64,000 bases of DNA from Minwuia thermotolerans (GCF_002924445.1 NZ_PIGG01000026.1:124001-188000), one strand, 5' to 3'. Numbered from the stretch's first letter, positions 1 to 9,074 are shown. A program made the numbers and translations. Notes: generated by a model from the sequence alone, not told the origin.

Positions 1-513
1 CGCGGATTCCTCGACCTTGCTGCCTGGCGCCGCGGGTTCCTGCGGGGTGGCGCGCGCAGCCTCGGCGCTGCTGCTCTCCACGTGGTCGCGGAACCTGGCG
101 AAGAACTGGTCAGCCATCTTCCTGGCCGTGCCGTCGATCAGCCGTCCGCCGACCTGCGCCAGCTTGCCGCCGACCTGAGCGTCCGCCTCGTAGGTCAGCA
201 AGGTGCCGCCGTCGTCCTTTTCCTCAAGGCTGACATCGGCTCCGCCCTTGGCGAAGCCCGCCGCGCCGCCCTTGCCGCTGCCCTCGATGCGATAGGAGGA
301 GGGGGGATTGAGATCCTTCAGCTCGACCGAGCCGTTGAACTTCGCCTTGACCGGCCCGACCTTCGCGGTCACTGCGGCGGTGAGCTCGTTCTCGCCGGTC
401 ATTTCCAGGCTCTCGCAGCCCGGAATGCAGTCCTTGAGCACCTCGGGGTCGTTCAGCGCCTTCCAGACCGTCTCGCGGTCCGCGTCTATGTCGTAACTGC
501 CGGTAATCTTCAT
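1..513 (-). CDS. CoxG-like SRPBCC family protein (3' end outside the window)
   Basis: The reading frame begins at an ATG at 513 and stays open to base 1, so the C-terminus is missing (171 codons seen). The protein opens MKITGSYDIDADRETVWKAL and continues with an alternating hydrophobic pattern and a Gly-rich stretch around residues 75-95. This is typical of carbon-monoxide-dehydrogenase subunit G (CoxG) proteins, which have an SRPBCC/START-like ligand-binding fold. After about residue 145 the sequence turns Ala/Pro/Glu-rich, as in CoxG members that carry a C-terminal tail or membrane anchor. In known cases CoxG helps molybdenum hydroxylase maturation or membrane anchoring. No such enzyme genes are visible, so the partner is unknown. 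Confidence 0.75.
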   Translation of the reverse strand, partial: MKITGSYDIDADRETVWKALNDPEVLKDCIPGCESLEMTGENELTAAVTAKVGPVKAKFNGSVELKDLNPPSSYRIEGSGKGGAAGFAKGGADVSLEEKDDGGTLLTYEADAQVGGKLAQVGGRLIDGTARKMADQFFARFRDHVESSSAEAARATPQEPAAPGSKVEESA

Positions 514-669
514 CTGAAAGGCACTCCCGCGGATGTTGGCGCGCCGGGCAGTAGCAGCCGGCCGCCACTTCTTGATCCTCGTCCAAGCTAGCGCCTGGCG
601 CGCCACGACCCAAATTGACAGGTGGGTTTTGCGTCCCTATGCCGCAGAAATCAGGGGGAAACGCAGTCG

Positions 670-1662
670 ATGGAAAATCGTGACGAAAGGCTGATAGGCG
701 TCGTCGGCGCGGGCGCCTGGGGCGCGGCTCTGGCGCAGTGCGCCGCCCAGGCGGATCATCCGGTCGTGCTCTGGGGCCGCGATCCTGCGCGGATGGCCGC
801 CATCGCGGAAAGCCGCCGCCATCCCCGTCTCGAGGGGATGCGTCTGGATCGCAGGGTCGAATGCGTCGCCGACATGGCGGCGCTCGCGCCCGCCGCGGCC
901 GTGGTGCTGGCGGTTCCCGCGCAGACGCTCCGCCCGGTGCTGGCGGCGCTCGCCGGGGTGCTGCGGCCGGATGCGCCCGCGGTCATCGCCGCCAAGGGGA
1001 TCGAACGCGAGAGCGCGATGACGATGCCGGAGGTGGTTTCGGACCTCGATCCCCGCCGCCCGGTCGCGGTTCTCTCCGGGCCCACCTTCGCCGGCGAACT
1101 GGCGCGCGGACTGCCGGCGGCGGCGACGCTCGCCTGCCGCGACATCGCGCTGGCGGAGGAACTGGCCGCCGTCTTTCACGGCGTCAATCTCAGGCTCTAC
1201 GCCAGCGACGACGTCACGGGCGCGGCGCTGGGAGGCGCGGTGAAGAATGTGCTGGCGATCGCCGCCGGCGCCGTCATCGGCGCCGGGCTCGGCTCGAACG
1301 CCCGCGCCGGGGTGATCGCCCGCGGCCTCGCCGAGATGACGCGCCTGGGCGAGGCGATGGGCGCGCGCACCGACACGCTCGCCGGTCTGTCCGGCCTCGG
1401 CGATCTGGTGCTGAGCTGCACCGACAGCCAGTCGCGCAACTTCTCCTTCGGCCACGCCCTGGCGCGCGGCGAGACGCCGGACGGCCAGCTCGTCGAGGGC
1501 GCGTTGACCGTCGGTCCGCTGCTGGCCCGGGCGGCGCGCCATGGCGCCGACATGCCCATCGCCGAAGCCGTGGACGCGGTCGTCAACCAGGGTGCGCCGC
1601 TGGACAGGGTGATCGCCCGTCTGCTCGCCCGCCCGGGGCGGCGGGAATCGACTAGCGGATGA
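670..1662 (+). CDS. gpsA: glycerol-3-phosphate dehydrogenase [NAD(P)+]
   Basis: Reduces dihydroxyacetone phosphate to sn-glycerol 3-phosphate for phospholipid synthesis in the cytoplasm. The Rossmann motif GAGAWG is at residues 12-17, the conserved LSGPTFAGELA near 137, and the catalytic lysine in GAVKNVLAIAAG near 190; the C-terminal helical domain is complete. The length of 330 residues is normal for the family. I chose the ATG at 670 because an AGGGGGAA ribosome site sits 8-9 nt before it and the nucleotide-binding fold starts directly after; the frame is open further upstream without homology. The stop overlaps the end of the convergent apbC gene by 11 nt. Confidence 0.95.
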   Translation: MENRDERLIGVVGAGAWGAALAQCAAQADHPVVLWGRDPARMAAIAESRRHPRLEGMRLDRRVECVADMAALAPAAAVVLAVPAQTLRPVLAALAGVLRPDAPAVIAAKGIERESAMTMPEVVSDLDPRRPVAVLSGPTFAGELARGLPAAATLACRDIALAEELAAVFHGVNLRLYASDDVTGAALGGAVKNVLAIAAGAVIGAGLGSNARAGVIARGLAEMTRLGEAMGARTDTLAGLSGLGDLVLSCTDSQSRNFSFGHALARGETPDGQLVEGALTVGPLLARAARHGADMPIAEAVDAVVNQGAPLDRVIARLLARPGRRESTSG

Positions 1663-2779
1663 CGATCCGGGGCCCGCTGGAGGACTTTCCCAGGGCCGCG
1701 TCGATCTTCGCGGCCACCTTTTCCGCCACGTCGATGTAGGCCTGCGCGTAGTCGCTGTCCGGAGCCGATGCGACGATGGGATTGCCGGCGTCGGAGGTCT
1801 CCCGGATGGTCATGTGCAGCGGGATCTCGCCAAGGAAATCGGTCCCCAGTTCCTTGGCGGTCGCGCGCGCGCCGCCATGGCCGAAGATCTCCGATCGCTC
1901 GCCGCAGCTCGGACACAGGAAGTAGCTCATGTTCTCGACGATGCCGAAGACCGGCACGTCCACCTTGCGGAACATGGCCAGTCCCTTGCGGGCGTCGATC
2001 AGGGCGATGTCCTGTGGCGTCGAGACGATCACTGCGCCGGTGAGCGGCACGCGCTGGGCCATGGTGAGCTGCGCATCGCCGGTGCCCGGCGGCATGTCGA
2101 CCACAAGTACGTCGAGCTCGCTCCAGTTGACGTCGCGCATGAGCTGCTCCAGCGCGCTCATCACCATCGGCCCGCGCCAGATCATCGGCGTGTCGCCCTC
2201 GATCAGGAAGCCGATGGACATGCATTCGATACCGTGGGCGCGCATCGGGTCGATGGATTTGCCGTCGGGCGAGTTGGGCTTGCCCTCCAGCCCCATCAGG
2301 CGCGGCACCGAGGGGCCGTAGATGTCGGCGTCCAGCAGGCCGACCTTGCGACCGGTCTGCGCCAGCGCCACGGCCAGGTTGATCGCCGTCGTCGACTTGC
2401 CCACGCCGCCCTTGGCCGAGGCCACTGCGACGATCGACTTCACGCCGGGAATGTCGGCGCGCTGATTCGCGCGGGCCTGGCCGCCCGGCGGACCCGCGGG
2501 CCGCTGCTGCGCCTGTCCCCCGGGGGTCTCGCGATGGGCGGTCAGCACGGCGGTCACCGATGTCACGCCCGGCAGGGCCTGCACGGCGTCCTCGCAGGCC
2601 CGGCGGAGGGGCTCCTTGGCGGCGCCCTGCTTCGGATCGACCTCGACCGCGAAGCCCACATTGCTGCCCTTGATCACCAGACCGGAAACCATGCCGGCCG
2701 ACACGACGTCGCGGCCCAGATCGGGGTCCACCACCTGCGCCAGCGCCGCCAGGACGTCCTTCTCCGAGATTTCAGCCAT
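1652..2779 (-). CDS. apbC: Mrp/ApbC-type iron-sulfur cluster carrier ATPase
   Basis: A 375-residue P-loop ATPase that binds and transfers Fe-S clusters to apoproteins in the cytoplasm. Residues 1-80 form an MIP18/DUF59 domain. A Pro/Gly/Gln-rich linker follows. The deviant Walker A KGGVGKST is at 123-130, then the VDMPPGTGD motif. The CPSC pair (FLCPSCGE, near 280) supplies the bridging cluster ligands of the Mrp/NBP35 family. The gene is monocistronic in appearance, convergent with gpsA and divergent from hflK across a 164-bp gap. Confidence 0.95.
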   Translation of the reverse strand: MAEISEKDVLAALAQVVDPDLGRDVVSAGMVSGLVIKGSNVGFAVEVDPKQGAAKEPLRRACEDAVQALPGVTSVTAVLTAHRETPGGQAQQRPAGPPGGQARANQRADIPGVKSIVAVASAKGGVGKSTTAINLAVALAQTGRKVGLLDADIYGPSVPRLMGLEGKPNSPDGKSIDPMRAHGIECMSIGFLIEGDTPMIWRGPMVMSALEQLMRDVNWSELDVLVVDMPPGTGDAQLTMAQRVPLTGAVIVSTPQDIALIDARKGLAMFRKVDVPVFGIVENMSYFLCPSCGERSEIFGHGGARATAKELGTDFLGEIPLHMTIRETSDAGNPIVASAPDSDYAQAYIDVAEKVAAKIDAALGKSSSGPRIVIR

Positions 2780-2943
2780 TTGTTGAATACTCCACGTCCG
2801 GCCCCGATATCGGATCAGCTACAACTTTTCCGCCCGGCTATGTTTGCTCCGGGAGGGCCAACGTCATATAACGCGGAGCATGGACAGCCGAAAGATGGCG
2901 GCCGTGCGGCGCGCGCATTTCTCGTAGGATCGAAGGACACTTC

Positions 2944-4062
2944 ATGCCCTGGAACAGTCAAGGCGGCGGATGGCAAGGCGGTAACGGGGGCGGCGGACGC
3001 GGCCCCTGGGGGCAGGGCCCCTCTGGCGGCGGCGGTCCGGGCGGACCGCAGCGCCCGGACTTCGAGGATATGATCCGGCGTGGCCAGGATCGCTTCCGCA
3101 GCATGATGCCGGGTGGCGGCGGCAATCGCAGCGTCATCCTCATCGTGGCGGTGATCCTGATCGCCCTGTTCGCCGTCTGGCAGATGAGCTACCGGGTCTC
3201 GCCCTCGCAGCAGGGCATCGTGCTGCGCTTCGGCGAATATGTGCGCACCACCCAGCCGGGCCTGAACTTCAAGCTGCCGGCGCCGATCGAAACGGTGCTG
3301 CTGCCCGAGGTCACCAAGGTCCAGCAGACCGACATCGGGTTCCGCAGGCTCGGTCCCGACCGCAAGAGCGAGATCAAGGACGAGAGCCTGATGCTCACCG
3401 GCGACGAGAACATCGTCGACGTGGAGTTCGCGGTGCAGTGGCGCATCGCCGACGCGGGCAAGTTCCTGTTCGAGATCGAGAATCCGCAGGCCACGCTGAA
3501 GGCCGTGGCGGAAAGCGCGATGCGAGAGATCGTCGGCCGCACGCCCATCCAGGCGGTGCTGACCACCGACAAGAGTCGTATCGAGCAGACGGTGCAGGAG
3601 CTCGTCCAGCGCACGCTGGACGACTACAACGCCGGCATCAACATCCTCGAGGCGAAGCTGCAGAAGGTTGACCCGCCGGGCAACGTGATCGATGCCTTCC
3701 GCGACGTCCAGCGCGCCAAGGCCGACCGGGAGCGCAAGAAGAACGAGGCCGACGCCTACGCGAACTCGATCGTTCCGGTCGCCCGAGGCGAGGCCGCGAA
3801 GATGCTGGAGGAGGCCGAGGCCTACAAACAGCAGACCATCGCGTTCGCTGAAGGCGAGGCGAGCCGCTTCCTGGCCATCGCCAGGGAATATGCGCAGAAC
3901 ACCGCCATCACCAGCCGCCGGCTCTATCTGGAGACGATGGAGGAGGTCATGAGCGGCATGGACAAGGTGATCATCAATCAGAGCGGCGGCTCGGGCGTGG
4001 TGCCCTATCTGCCGCTCAATGAACTGACCGGCAAGAACAGGAGCGGGGGCAACGCGCAATGA
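2944..4062 (+). CDS. hflK: HflK, membrane protease-regulating SPFH protein
   Basis: Forms with HflC the membrane complex that surrounds and modulates the FtsH protease. The N-terminus is strongly Gly/Pro-rich (residues 6-35), followed by one transmembrane helix (about 63-80) and an SPFH/band-7 domain that starts at YRVSPSQQGIVLRFGEY. A long charged coiled coil with ERKKNEADAYAN occupies about 250-310. The 372-residue length is normal. The stop overlaps the hflC start by 4 nt (ATGA), which suggests translational coupling. Confidence 0.95.
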   Translation: MPWNSQGGGWQGGNGGGGRGPWGQGPSGGGGPGGPQRPDFEDMIRRGQDRFRSMMPGGGGNRSVILIVAVILIALFAVWQMSYRVSPSQQGIVLRFGEYVRTTQPGLNFKLPAPIETVLLPEVTKVQQTDIGFRRLGPDRKSEIKDESLMLTGDENIVDVEFAVQWRIADAGKFLFEIENPQATLKAVAESAMREIVGRTPIQAVLTTDKSRIEQTVQELVQRTLDDYNAGINILEAKLQKVDPPGNVIDAFRDVQRAKADRERKKNEADAYANSIVPVARGEAAKMLEEAEAYKQQTIAFAEGEASRFLAIAREYAQNTAITSRRLYLETMEEVMSGMDKVIINQSGGSGVVPYLPLNELTGKNRSGGNAQ

Positions 4063-5045
4063 AAACTGCCGGCATCATACTCGGTGTGATCGTGCTCATC
4101 GTCGGCATCGTCGCCTGGAGTTCGATCTTCACCGTCCATCAGACGCAGCGCGCGATCGTGCTGCAGTTCGGCAATCCGGTGCGTATCGTCAATGACCCGG
4201 GCATCGACTTCAAGGTGCCCTTCGTCCAGGACGTGGTCTTCGTGGAAAAGCGCATACTCTCGCTTGATGCGGACCCGGAAGAAATCATCACCCAGGACCA
4301 GAAGCGCATGGTCGTCGACGTTTTCACGCGCTACCGGATCACCGACCCGCTGGAGTACATCAAGGCCTATACCAACATGCTGGCCCTGGAGGATCGGCTT
4401 GACACGATTGTCCGTTCGACCCTGCGCGACATCCTGGGCGACCAGCCCTTCACGTCGCTGCTCAGCGGCGAGCGAAGCGTGCTGATGTCGCGGCTGAGCC
4501 GGCGCGTGAACGACCAGATGTCCCAGAACGGCGTCGAGATCGTCGACGTGCGCATCAAGCGCGCCGATCTGCCCGAACAGAACAAGGAAGCGATCTTCAA
4601 CCGGATGCGCACCGAGCGCGAACGCGAGGCCCGGGAGGAACGCGCGCTGGGCGACGAGGAAGCGCAGCGCATCCGCGCGAAGGCGGACCGCGATCGCACG
4701 GTGCTGCTGGCCGAGGCACGCAAGCAGTCGGAGATTCTGCGCGGCGAGGGCGACGGAACCAGGGCGGCGATCTTCAACTCCACCGCCGAGCAGTACCCTG
4801 ATTTCTATGCCTTCTACCGCTCGCTGCAGGCCTATCGCGAATCCCTGAAGCGTGACGACACCACCATGGTGCTGAGCCCGACGTCGGAGTTCTTCCGCTA
4901 TTTCGAGGACATCTCGGTTGTCGATCCGGATGCGCCGCCGCCGGCGGTCACGCCGGGTGGCGGGATCGCGGGCCCGAGGGGCACGCAGCCGCAACAGCAG
5001 CAGCCGGCGCAGCAGGAGCCCGCGCAGGCGCCCGCCGCCGACTGA
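4059..5045 (+). CDS. hflC: HflC, membrane protease-regulating SPFH protein
   Basis: Partner of HflK in the FtsH-modulating complex. It has an N-terminal membrane anchor (residues 5-24), a band-7 domain beginning at VHQTQRAIVLQFG, the conserved DVRIKRADLPEQN segment, and a coiled coil rich in Arg/Glu/Ala (about 185-245). The last 30 residues are an unusual Pro/Gln/Ala tail (QPQQQQPAQQEPAQ) of low complexity that is probably disordered. The length is 328 residues. It follows hflK with a 4-nt overlap and is followed 12 nt later by a small DUF2065 gene. Confidence 0.95.
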   Translation: MKTAGIILGVIVLIVGIVAWSSIFTVHQTQRAIVLQFGNPVRIVNDPGIDFKVPFVQDVVFVEKRILSLDADPEEIITQDQKRMVVDVFTRYRITDPLEYIKAYTNMLALEDRLDTIVRSTLRDILGDQPFTSLLSGERSVLMSRLSRRVNDQMSQNGVEIVDVRIKRADLPEQNKEAIFNRMRTEREREAREERALGDEEAQRIRAKADRDRTVLLAEARKQSEILRGEGDGTRAAIFNSTAEQYPDFYAFYRSLQAYRESLKRDDTTMVLSPTSEFFRYFEDISVVDPDAPPPAVTPGGGIAGPRGTQPQQQQPAQQEPAQAPAAD

Positions 5046-5057
5046 TCCCGGTCACCG

Positions 5058-5246
5058 ATGCATGATCTGCTGGTGGCGCTGGCGCTGATGGTGGCCATCG
5101 AGGGCGCAGCCTATGCGCTGTTCCCCGATGGCATGCGCCGCGCCCTGGCGGTCCTGCTGGACCAGCCGACGGAACGAATCCGCCTGACCGGCCTCGTCGC
5201 CTGCATCGTGGGCGTCGGCTTGGTCTGGCTGCTGCGGGCTTCCTGA
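5058..5246 (+). CDS. small inner-membrane protein, DUF2065 family
   Basis: A 62-residue protein with two hydrophobic helices (about 3-22 and 42-60) separated by a short polar loop PDGMRRALAVLLDQPTERIR. This pattern, and the position directly after hflKC, match the DUF2065/YjeT family, which is often linked to hflKC. Its biochemical role is not known. It sits 12 nt after hflC, so it is probably the last gene of that operon. Confidence 0.8.
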   Translation: MHDLLVALALMVAIEGAAYALFPDGMRRALAVLLDQPTERIRLTGLVACIVGVGLVWLLRAS

Positions 5247-5251
5247 GCGTG

Positions 5252-5320
5252 GCGTCCTGGGGCTTGACCCCAGGACCCAGTCCCTTGGTTGAGACCGGGC
5301 CCTTGGATCAAGTCCAAGGG
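5252..5320. repeat. dispersed intergenic palindromic repeat, family A copy 1
   Basis: The block begins GCGTCCTGGGGCTTGACCCC and contains the palindrome CTGGGGCTTGACCCCAG followed by a second arm GGGCCCTTGGATCAAG...CCAAGGG. The same layout occurs at 37611-37700 and 40726-40815, and in degenerate form at 50931-51005, always between genes. It can fold as a double hairpin. It may act as a transcript-end element for the hflKC operon. Confidence 0.75.
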
Positions 5321-5358
5321 CAACAAGCCTGTGCGGTTCCGCCAGACATTGCATCGAT

Positions 5359-5697
5359 CTAGTAAAGCCGGCCGCCGTTGGGGATCTTTCGCTCCGGGCC
5401 GATCAGGATCACCTCGCCGTTCTCGCCGGGAAAGCCGAGGGTGAGGCATTCGGACATGAACTTGCCGATCTGCTTCTTGGGGAAGTTGACGACCGCCGCG
5501 ACCTGGCGGCCCAGCAGTTCGTCGGGTTCGTAGTTCGTTACCTGCGCCGAGGTCTTGCGCGTGCCGATTTCCGGCCCGAAATCGATCCACAGCTTCCAGG
5601 CGGGATTGCGCGCCTCCGGAAAAGGCTGGACGTCCGTGATCGTGCCGACGCGGATGTCGACGCGCCGGAACTCCTCGTAGGTCAGATCCCCGCTCAA
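5359..5697 (-). CDS. csaA: CsaA-type tRNA-binding protein
   Basis: A 112-residue OB-fold (EMAP-II-like) tRNA-binding domain protein. Key parts are FRRVDIRVGTI at the N-terminus, ARNPAWKLWIDFGPEIG in the middle and NFPKKQIGKFMSE towards the C-terminus, which match CsaA, a putative chaperone/tRNA-binding protein. I set the start at the TTG at 5697 because a perfect AGGAGG lies 6 nt before it and the resulting length equals the family norm. The frame extends about 20 codons upstream but only inside the preceding gene. The TTG overlaps the stop of the rhodanese gene. It is the last gene of a four-gene sulfur-related operon. Confidence 0.88.
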   Translation of the reverse strand: MSGDLTYEEFRRVDIRVGTITDVQPFPEARNPAWKLWIDFGPEIGTRKTSAQVTNYEPDELLGRQVAAVVNFPKKQIGKFMSECLTLGFPGENGEVILIGPERKIPNGGRLY

Positions 5698-7286
5698 TCG
5701 AACCTCCTGAACTCGACCAGCCCGTCGCGCTCCACCTGGGCCACCAGTCCGACTTCCCATGTGAGGTAGTCCTCCATGGCCTGCCGGACTCCGCCCTGGT
5801 GGTCATAGGGTTTCCACCAGACGTCGTCCACCTGGGTCGTGGTCTTGCCGTCGAGCCCCTTTTCCAGCTCCCGTCCGCTCACGATCCAGGCATCGGTGCC
5901 GCCGGCCAGCACGCGCACCACTAGGTCAGGACGCGCGGCGGCCAGATCGGCCGCCGCATAGTGGGCGAGGCGGCCGTCAGGGGAAGTCAGCATCACCATG
6001 CCTACGGGCAGGGAGGCCACGCACTTCCCGATCCGGGAACGGACGCCCCAGAGCGCGCCGGGCACGTGACCCCTGCGGAAGGTCAGGCTGTCGGCAAGGT
6101 CGATCACGGCGACAGGTTCGCCGGAATCCTGCACCGCCTGCATCTCGTCGGCCGTGAGCGTGGCCCAGGGGCGGAACAGCGCCGGTTCCGTCTCGGCGGA
6201 ACCCGTTTCCGGCGTTTCCGCCGCCTCGGTCAGAACATGGACGTCGTCGCGCCCCATCTGGATCAGCCAGCTCGCCGTCATCGTCGCGCGCACGCCGTCG
6301 GCCGAATCGCAGAGCACGATCCGCGCGCCCAGCACGCCGACATGTTCGTCCGTCGCCTGGACCAGCTGGCCGCCCGGGGCGTGACGCGCGCCCGGCCAGT
6401 GGCCGGCTTCGAACTCCTCTGCGGTGCGCACGTCAAGCAGGAACGTGGTCCTGTCCCGATCTTCGCGCCAGCCGGCGACGGTCCCGGCGTCCGTTATCCG
6501 CACGCCGAAACGCTTCGCTACGGCTTGCGCGCGCGCCTTTGCCTGTTCCAGCGCCTCGCCTTCGGGGACGGGCGCATGAACCGTCTCGCCGCGCGCGCAT
6601 TCGAAGCCGGCCAGTTCCCAGCCCATGGTGCCGTCCTTCAACGCCATGACCGGATTGGGAATGCCCGCGTTGATCAGGGACTGCGAGCCGATGATGGAGC
6701 GCGTCCGGCCGGCGCAATTGACCACGACCGTGGTCGACGGGTCGGGCGCCATCGTGCCGACGCGGTAGGCGAGTTCGGCCCCGGGGCAGTCGACGCCGCC
6801 CGGGATCGACATACGGTGGAACTCCGGCATCGGCCGGCTGTCCAGGATCACCAGATCCTCGCCCCTGCGCTTCATCTCGGCCAGTTCGGCGGCGGTGATG
6901 CGCGGCGTGTCGTAGTGGTGCTCGACGAACTCGCCGAAAGCCTTGGAGGGTACGTTGACGCCGGAAAAGACCTCGAAGCCCTCGGCGCGCCACCCCGCGA
7001 CGCCCCCGGTGAGCACGGCGACGTCGGCATAGCCCATCTCGCCCAGCCGCGCCGCGGCGCGGGCGGCCAGTCCCTCGTCCCGCGGTCCGCCGTCTGCGAC
7101 AACCACCGGCGCCGTCCTTCGCGGTATCAGCGCGGGCGCCAGGAACTCCAGCCGGCTGAGCGGCACACAGCTGCCCAGGAAGATGTGCTCCTTCGAGAAG
7201 GCGCCTTCCTCGCGCGCGTCGATCAGCGCGATCTCGCCGCCCGAGGTCAGCAGGCGGCGCAGTTCCCTGGCGTCGATCTCCCTCAT
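5694..7286 (-). CDS. four-domain rhodanese-like sulfurtransferase
   Basis: A 530-residue cytoplasmic protein made of four consecutive rhodanese modules, each ending in a GG..W motif (for example VLTGGVAGWRAEGF in the first and VLAGGTDAWIVSGR in the last). The expected catalytic cysteine is present in module 2 (VVVNCAGRTRS) and module 3 (RIVLCDSADGVRA). It is replaced in module 1 (VVVADGGPRDE) and module 4 (VMLTSPDGRLA), so two modules are probably structural or regulatory. It likely moves sulfane sulfur. The start overlaps the stop of the thiol dioxygenase gene (ATGA) and its stop overlaps the csaA start. Confidence 0.88.
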   Translation of the reverse strand: MREIDARELRRLLTSGGEIALIDAREEGAFSKEHIFLGSCVPLSRLEFLAPALIPRRTAPVVVADGGPRDEGLAARAAARLGEMGYADVAVLTGGVAGWRAEGFEVFSGVNVPSKAFGEFVEHHYDTPRITAAELAEMKRRGEDLVILDSRPMPEFHRMSIPGGVDCPGAELAYRVGTMAPDPSTTVVVNCAGRTRSIIGSQSLINAGIPNPVMALKDGTMGWELAGFECARGETVHAPVPEGEALEQAKARAQAVAKRFGVRITDAGTVAGWREDRDRTTFLLDVRTAEEFEAGHWPGARHAPGGQLVQATDEHVGVLGARIVLCDSADGVRATMTASWLIQMGRDDVHVLTEAAETPETGSAETEPALFRPWATLTADEMQAVQDSGEPVAVIDLADSLTFRRGHVPGALWGVRSRIGKCVASLPVGMVMLTSPDGRLAHYAAADLAAARPDLVVRVLAGGTDAWIVSGRELEKGLDGKTTTQVDDVWWKPYDHQGGVRQAMEDYLTWEVGLVAQVERDGLVEFRRFD

Positions 7287-7879
7287 GCCGGCTCCGGCAG
7301 GTCCTGGATGGCGTCCGAGGCCGGGAAATGCTTCCAGTCGTGGGTCTCGGGCCGGTAGTAGCGGCGGCCGTGGAGCTGTTCCAGGCCCAGGCCGTACATG
7401 TGGAAGTTGAGCACCGGCGTCTCGCCGTGGATGTGGATCGAGTGCAGGTCCTCCGGCATCAGCGCGACGCCCTGGCCCTGCTTCACCATCACCTGTCCGC
7501 GCTCCCGAACGCCGCCTTCGGCGTGGTCGTAGAGCCGGTTCAGTTCCTCGCCCTCGATCCCGACGATCACCGCCCAGGTAGTGTGATCGTGGGCCGGCGA
7601 GTCGGTGCCGCCGGTCGACATCTGGGCGTAGAGGGCGAAGCGGTTGTCGTCATCCTCGTGCAGGCGATAGAGGGCGTTGTTGCGCTTCGACCCGGGCGCC
7701 GGTGGCGGGAAGTCCTCAAGCGGAAAAAGCTCCCGCTTCGCGGCCAGATCGACCAGCACCGCCTTGATGTCCTCCAGCGAGCGCCGCGTCACCCCCTGCG
7801 CCGTCTCGATGGCGCGGATGTGCATGACCGCCTCGTGCACCGCCTGCTTTCGCGCGTTCGAACGTTCTGTCGCATCCAT
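7283..7879 (-). CDS. cysteine dioxygenase-type thiol dioxygenase (cupin)
   Basis: A 198-residue cupin protein. The iron-binding facial triad can be read as H97 and H99 in SPAHDHTTWAV and a later histidine in EDLHSIHIHG (146 or 149), the layout of the cysteine dioxygenase superfamily. These enzymes add O2 to a thiol to give a sulfinate. The substrate could be cysteine, 3-mercaptopropionate or another thiol; the sequence alone does not decide. It starts 4 nt after an aminotransferase stop and overlaps the rhodanese gene, so thiol cleavage, oxidation and sulfur transfer appear linked. Confidence 0.82.
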   Translation of the reverse strand: MDATERSNARKQAVHEAVMHIRAIETAQGVTRRSLEDIKAVLVDLAAKRELFPLEDFPPPAPGSKRNNALYRLHEDDDNRFALYAQMSTGGTDSPAHDHTTWAVIVGIEGEELNRLYDHAEGGVRERGQVMVKQGQGVALMPEDLHSIHIHGETPVLNFHMYGLGLEQLHGRRYYRPETHDWKHFPASDAIQDLPEPA

Positions 7880-7883
7880 CGAT

Positions 7884-9074
7884 CTATCTCCCCAGCCGGG
7901 CGACCGCTTCGACGAAGCGGTCCACTTCTTCGAGGGTATTGTAATAGTGAACCGAGGCGCGGACGAGGTCCGGCAGATTCCTTTTCGTCATGTCGATCAG
8001 GGTCGAGCCTGCGTCGCTGACGGAAAGATTGATTCCCTGGCCCCCGAGCGTGGATCTGACTTCCCCGGCGGGCATCGAGCCATGGGTGAACGTGACGATG
8101 CCGCAGCGCCGGCGGCCGAGGTCGCGGACCGTCACGCCGGCGATCCCGGCGAGCCGCTCCCGGAGGATGCGCGCCAGTTCCGTCACGCGCGCCTCGATGC
8201 GTTCGATCCCGGTTTCCAGCATCAGGTCGACTGCGACTCCGAGACCGATCCTGCCGGCCTGGTAGTTCTCCCAGTTCTCGAAGCGGCCGGCGTCGTCGCG
8301 CCAGCGGAAACTGTCGGGCGCGGTCCAGGCCGCCGCCCTGAGGTCGATCACGGGCGGGGCGTAGCGCTCCATGGCGCGGCGGCTGGCGTAGAGAAACCCC
8401 GTTCCCCGCGGCCCCCGCAGATATTTCCGGCCCGTGGCGGAGAGGAAGTCGCAGCCGATCCGTTCGACGTCCAGCGCCATCTGGCCGGCGGACTGGCAGG
8501 CGTCCAGCAGGTATGTCGCGCCGGCGGCGCGGGCGACGCGGCCGATTTCCTCGGCCGGATTGACCAGCCCGCCATTGGTCGGGACATGGGTGACCGCGAT
8601 CAGCCTGACGCGGTCGTCGATCAGATCCTCCAGCCGCGCGACGTCCAGCGCGCCGTCGCCGTCGCTGGGCACGACATCGACCCTGACCCCGCGGTCCCCG
8701 GCGGCCTTCAGGAAGGAGAGGTAGTTGGATGCGTATTCGGCTTCGGCGGTGAGAATCCGGTCGCCGGGCGACATGCCGTCAAGCACGGCGAAGAAGGCCT
8801 GATTCCATGCCACGGTCGCGTTCTCCACCAACGCGATCTCGTCGCGGCCGCAATTCAGGTAGGCAGCGATCGCGTCATAGGGCCGGGCGAGTTCCGCTTC
8901 CCGCATCGCGGAGGCCTCGTAGCCGCCGGTTTCCGCCTCCAGGTCCAGATGCCCCTTGACCGCTTCCAGCACCGCGCGCGGCATCAGTCCCGCACCGGCA
9001 TTGTTGAAGTGAAGAACCTTGTCCGCCCCGGGCGTCTCCGCCCTGAGCCGCGCGATCTCCGTTTCCGTGAGCAT
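7884..9074 (-). CDS. class V aminotransferase (cysteine desulfurase-like fold)
   Basis: A 396-residue pyridoxal-phosphate enzyme of fold type I. The cofactor lysine is K217 in SATGRKYLRGPRG, the pyridine-nitrogen aspartate is D191 in LLDACQSAGQ with Q194, and LHFNNAGAGLMP marks the N-terminus. It lacks a clear NifS/IscS-type active cysteine loop, so it is more like the EgtE / isopenicillin-N-epimerase-like branch that cleaves C-S bonds or transaminates than a classical cysteine desulfurase. It is the first gene of the operon with the thiol dioxygenase, rhodanese and csaA genes. Confidence 0.85.
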   Translation of the reverse strand: MLTETEIARLRAETPGADKVLHFNNAGAGLMPRAVLEAVKGHLDLEAETGGYEASAMREAELARPYDAIAAYLNCGRDEIALVENATVAWNQAFFAVLDGMSPGDRILTAEAEYASNYLSFLKAAGDRGVRVDVVPSDGDGALDVARLEDLIDDRVRLIAVTHVPTNGGLVNPAEEIGRVARAAGATYLLDACQSAGQMALDVERIGCDFLSATGRKYLRGPRGTGFLYASRRAMERYAPPVIDLRAAAWTAPDSFRWRDDAGRFENWENYQAGRIGLGVAVDLMLETGIERIEARVTELARILRERLAGIAGVTVRDLGRRRCGIVTFTHGSMPAGEVRSTLGGQGINLSVSDAGSTLIDMTKRNLPDLVRASVHYYNTLEEVDRFVEAVARLGR

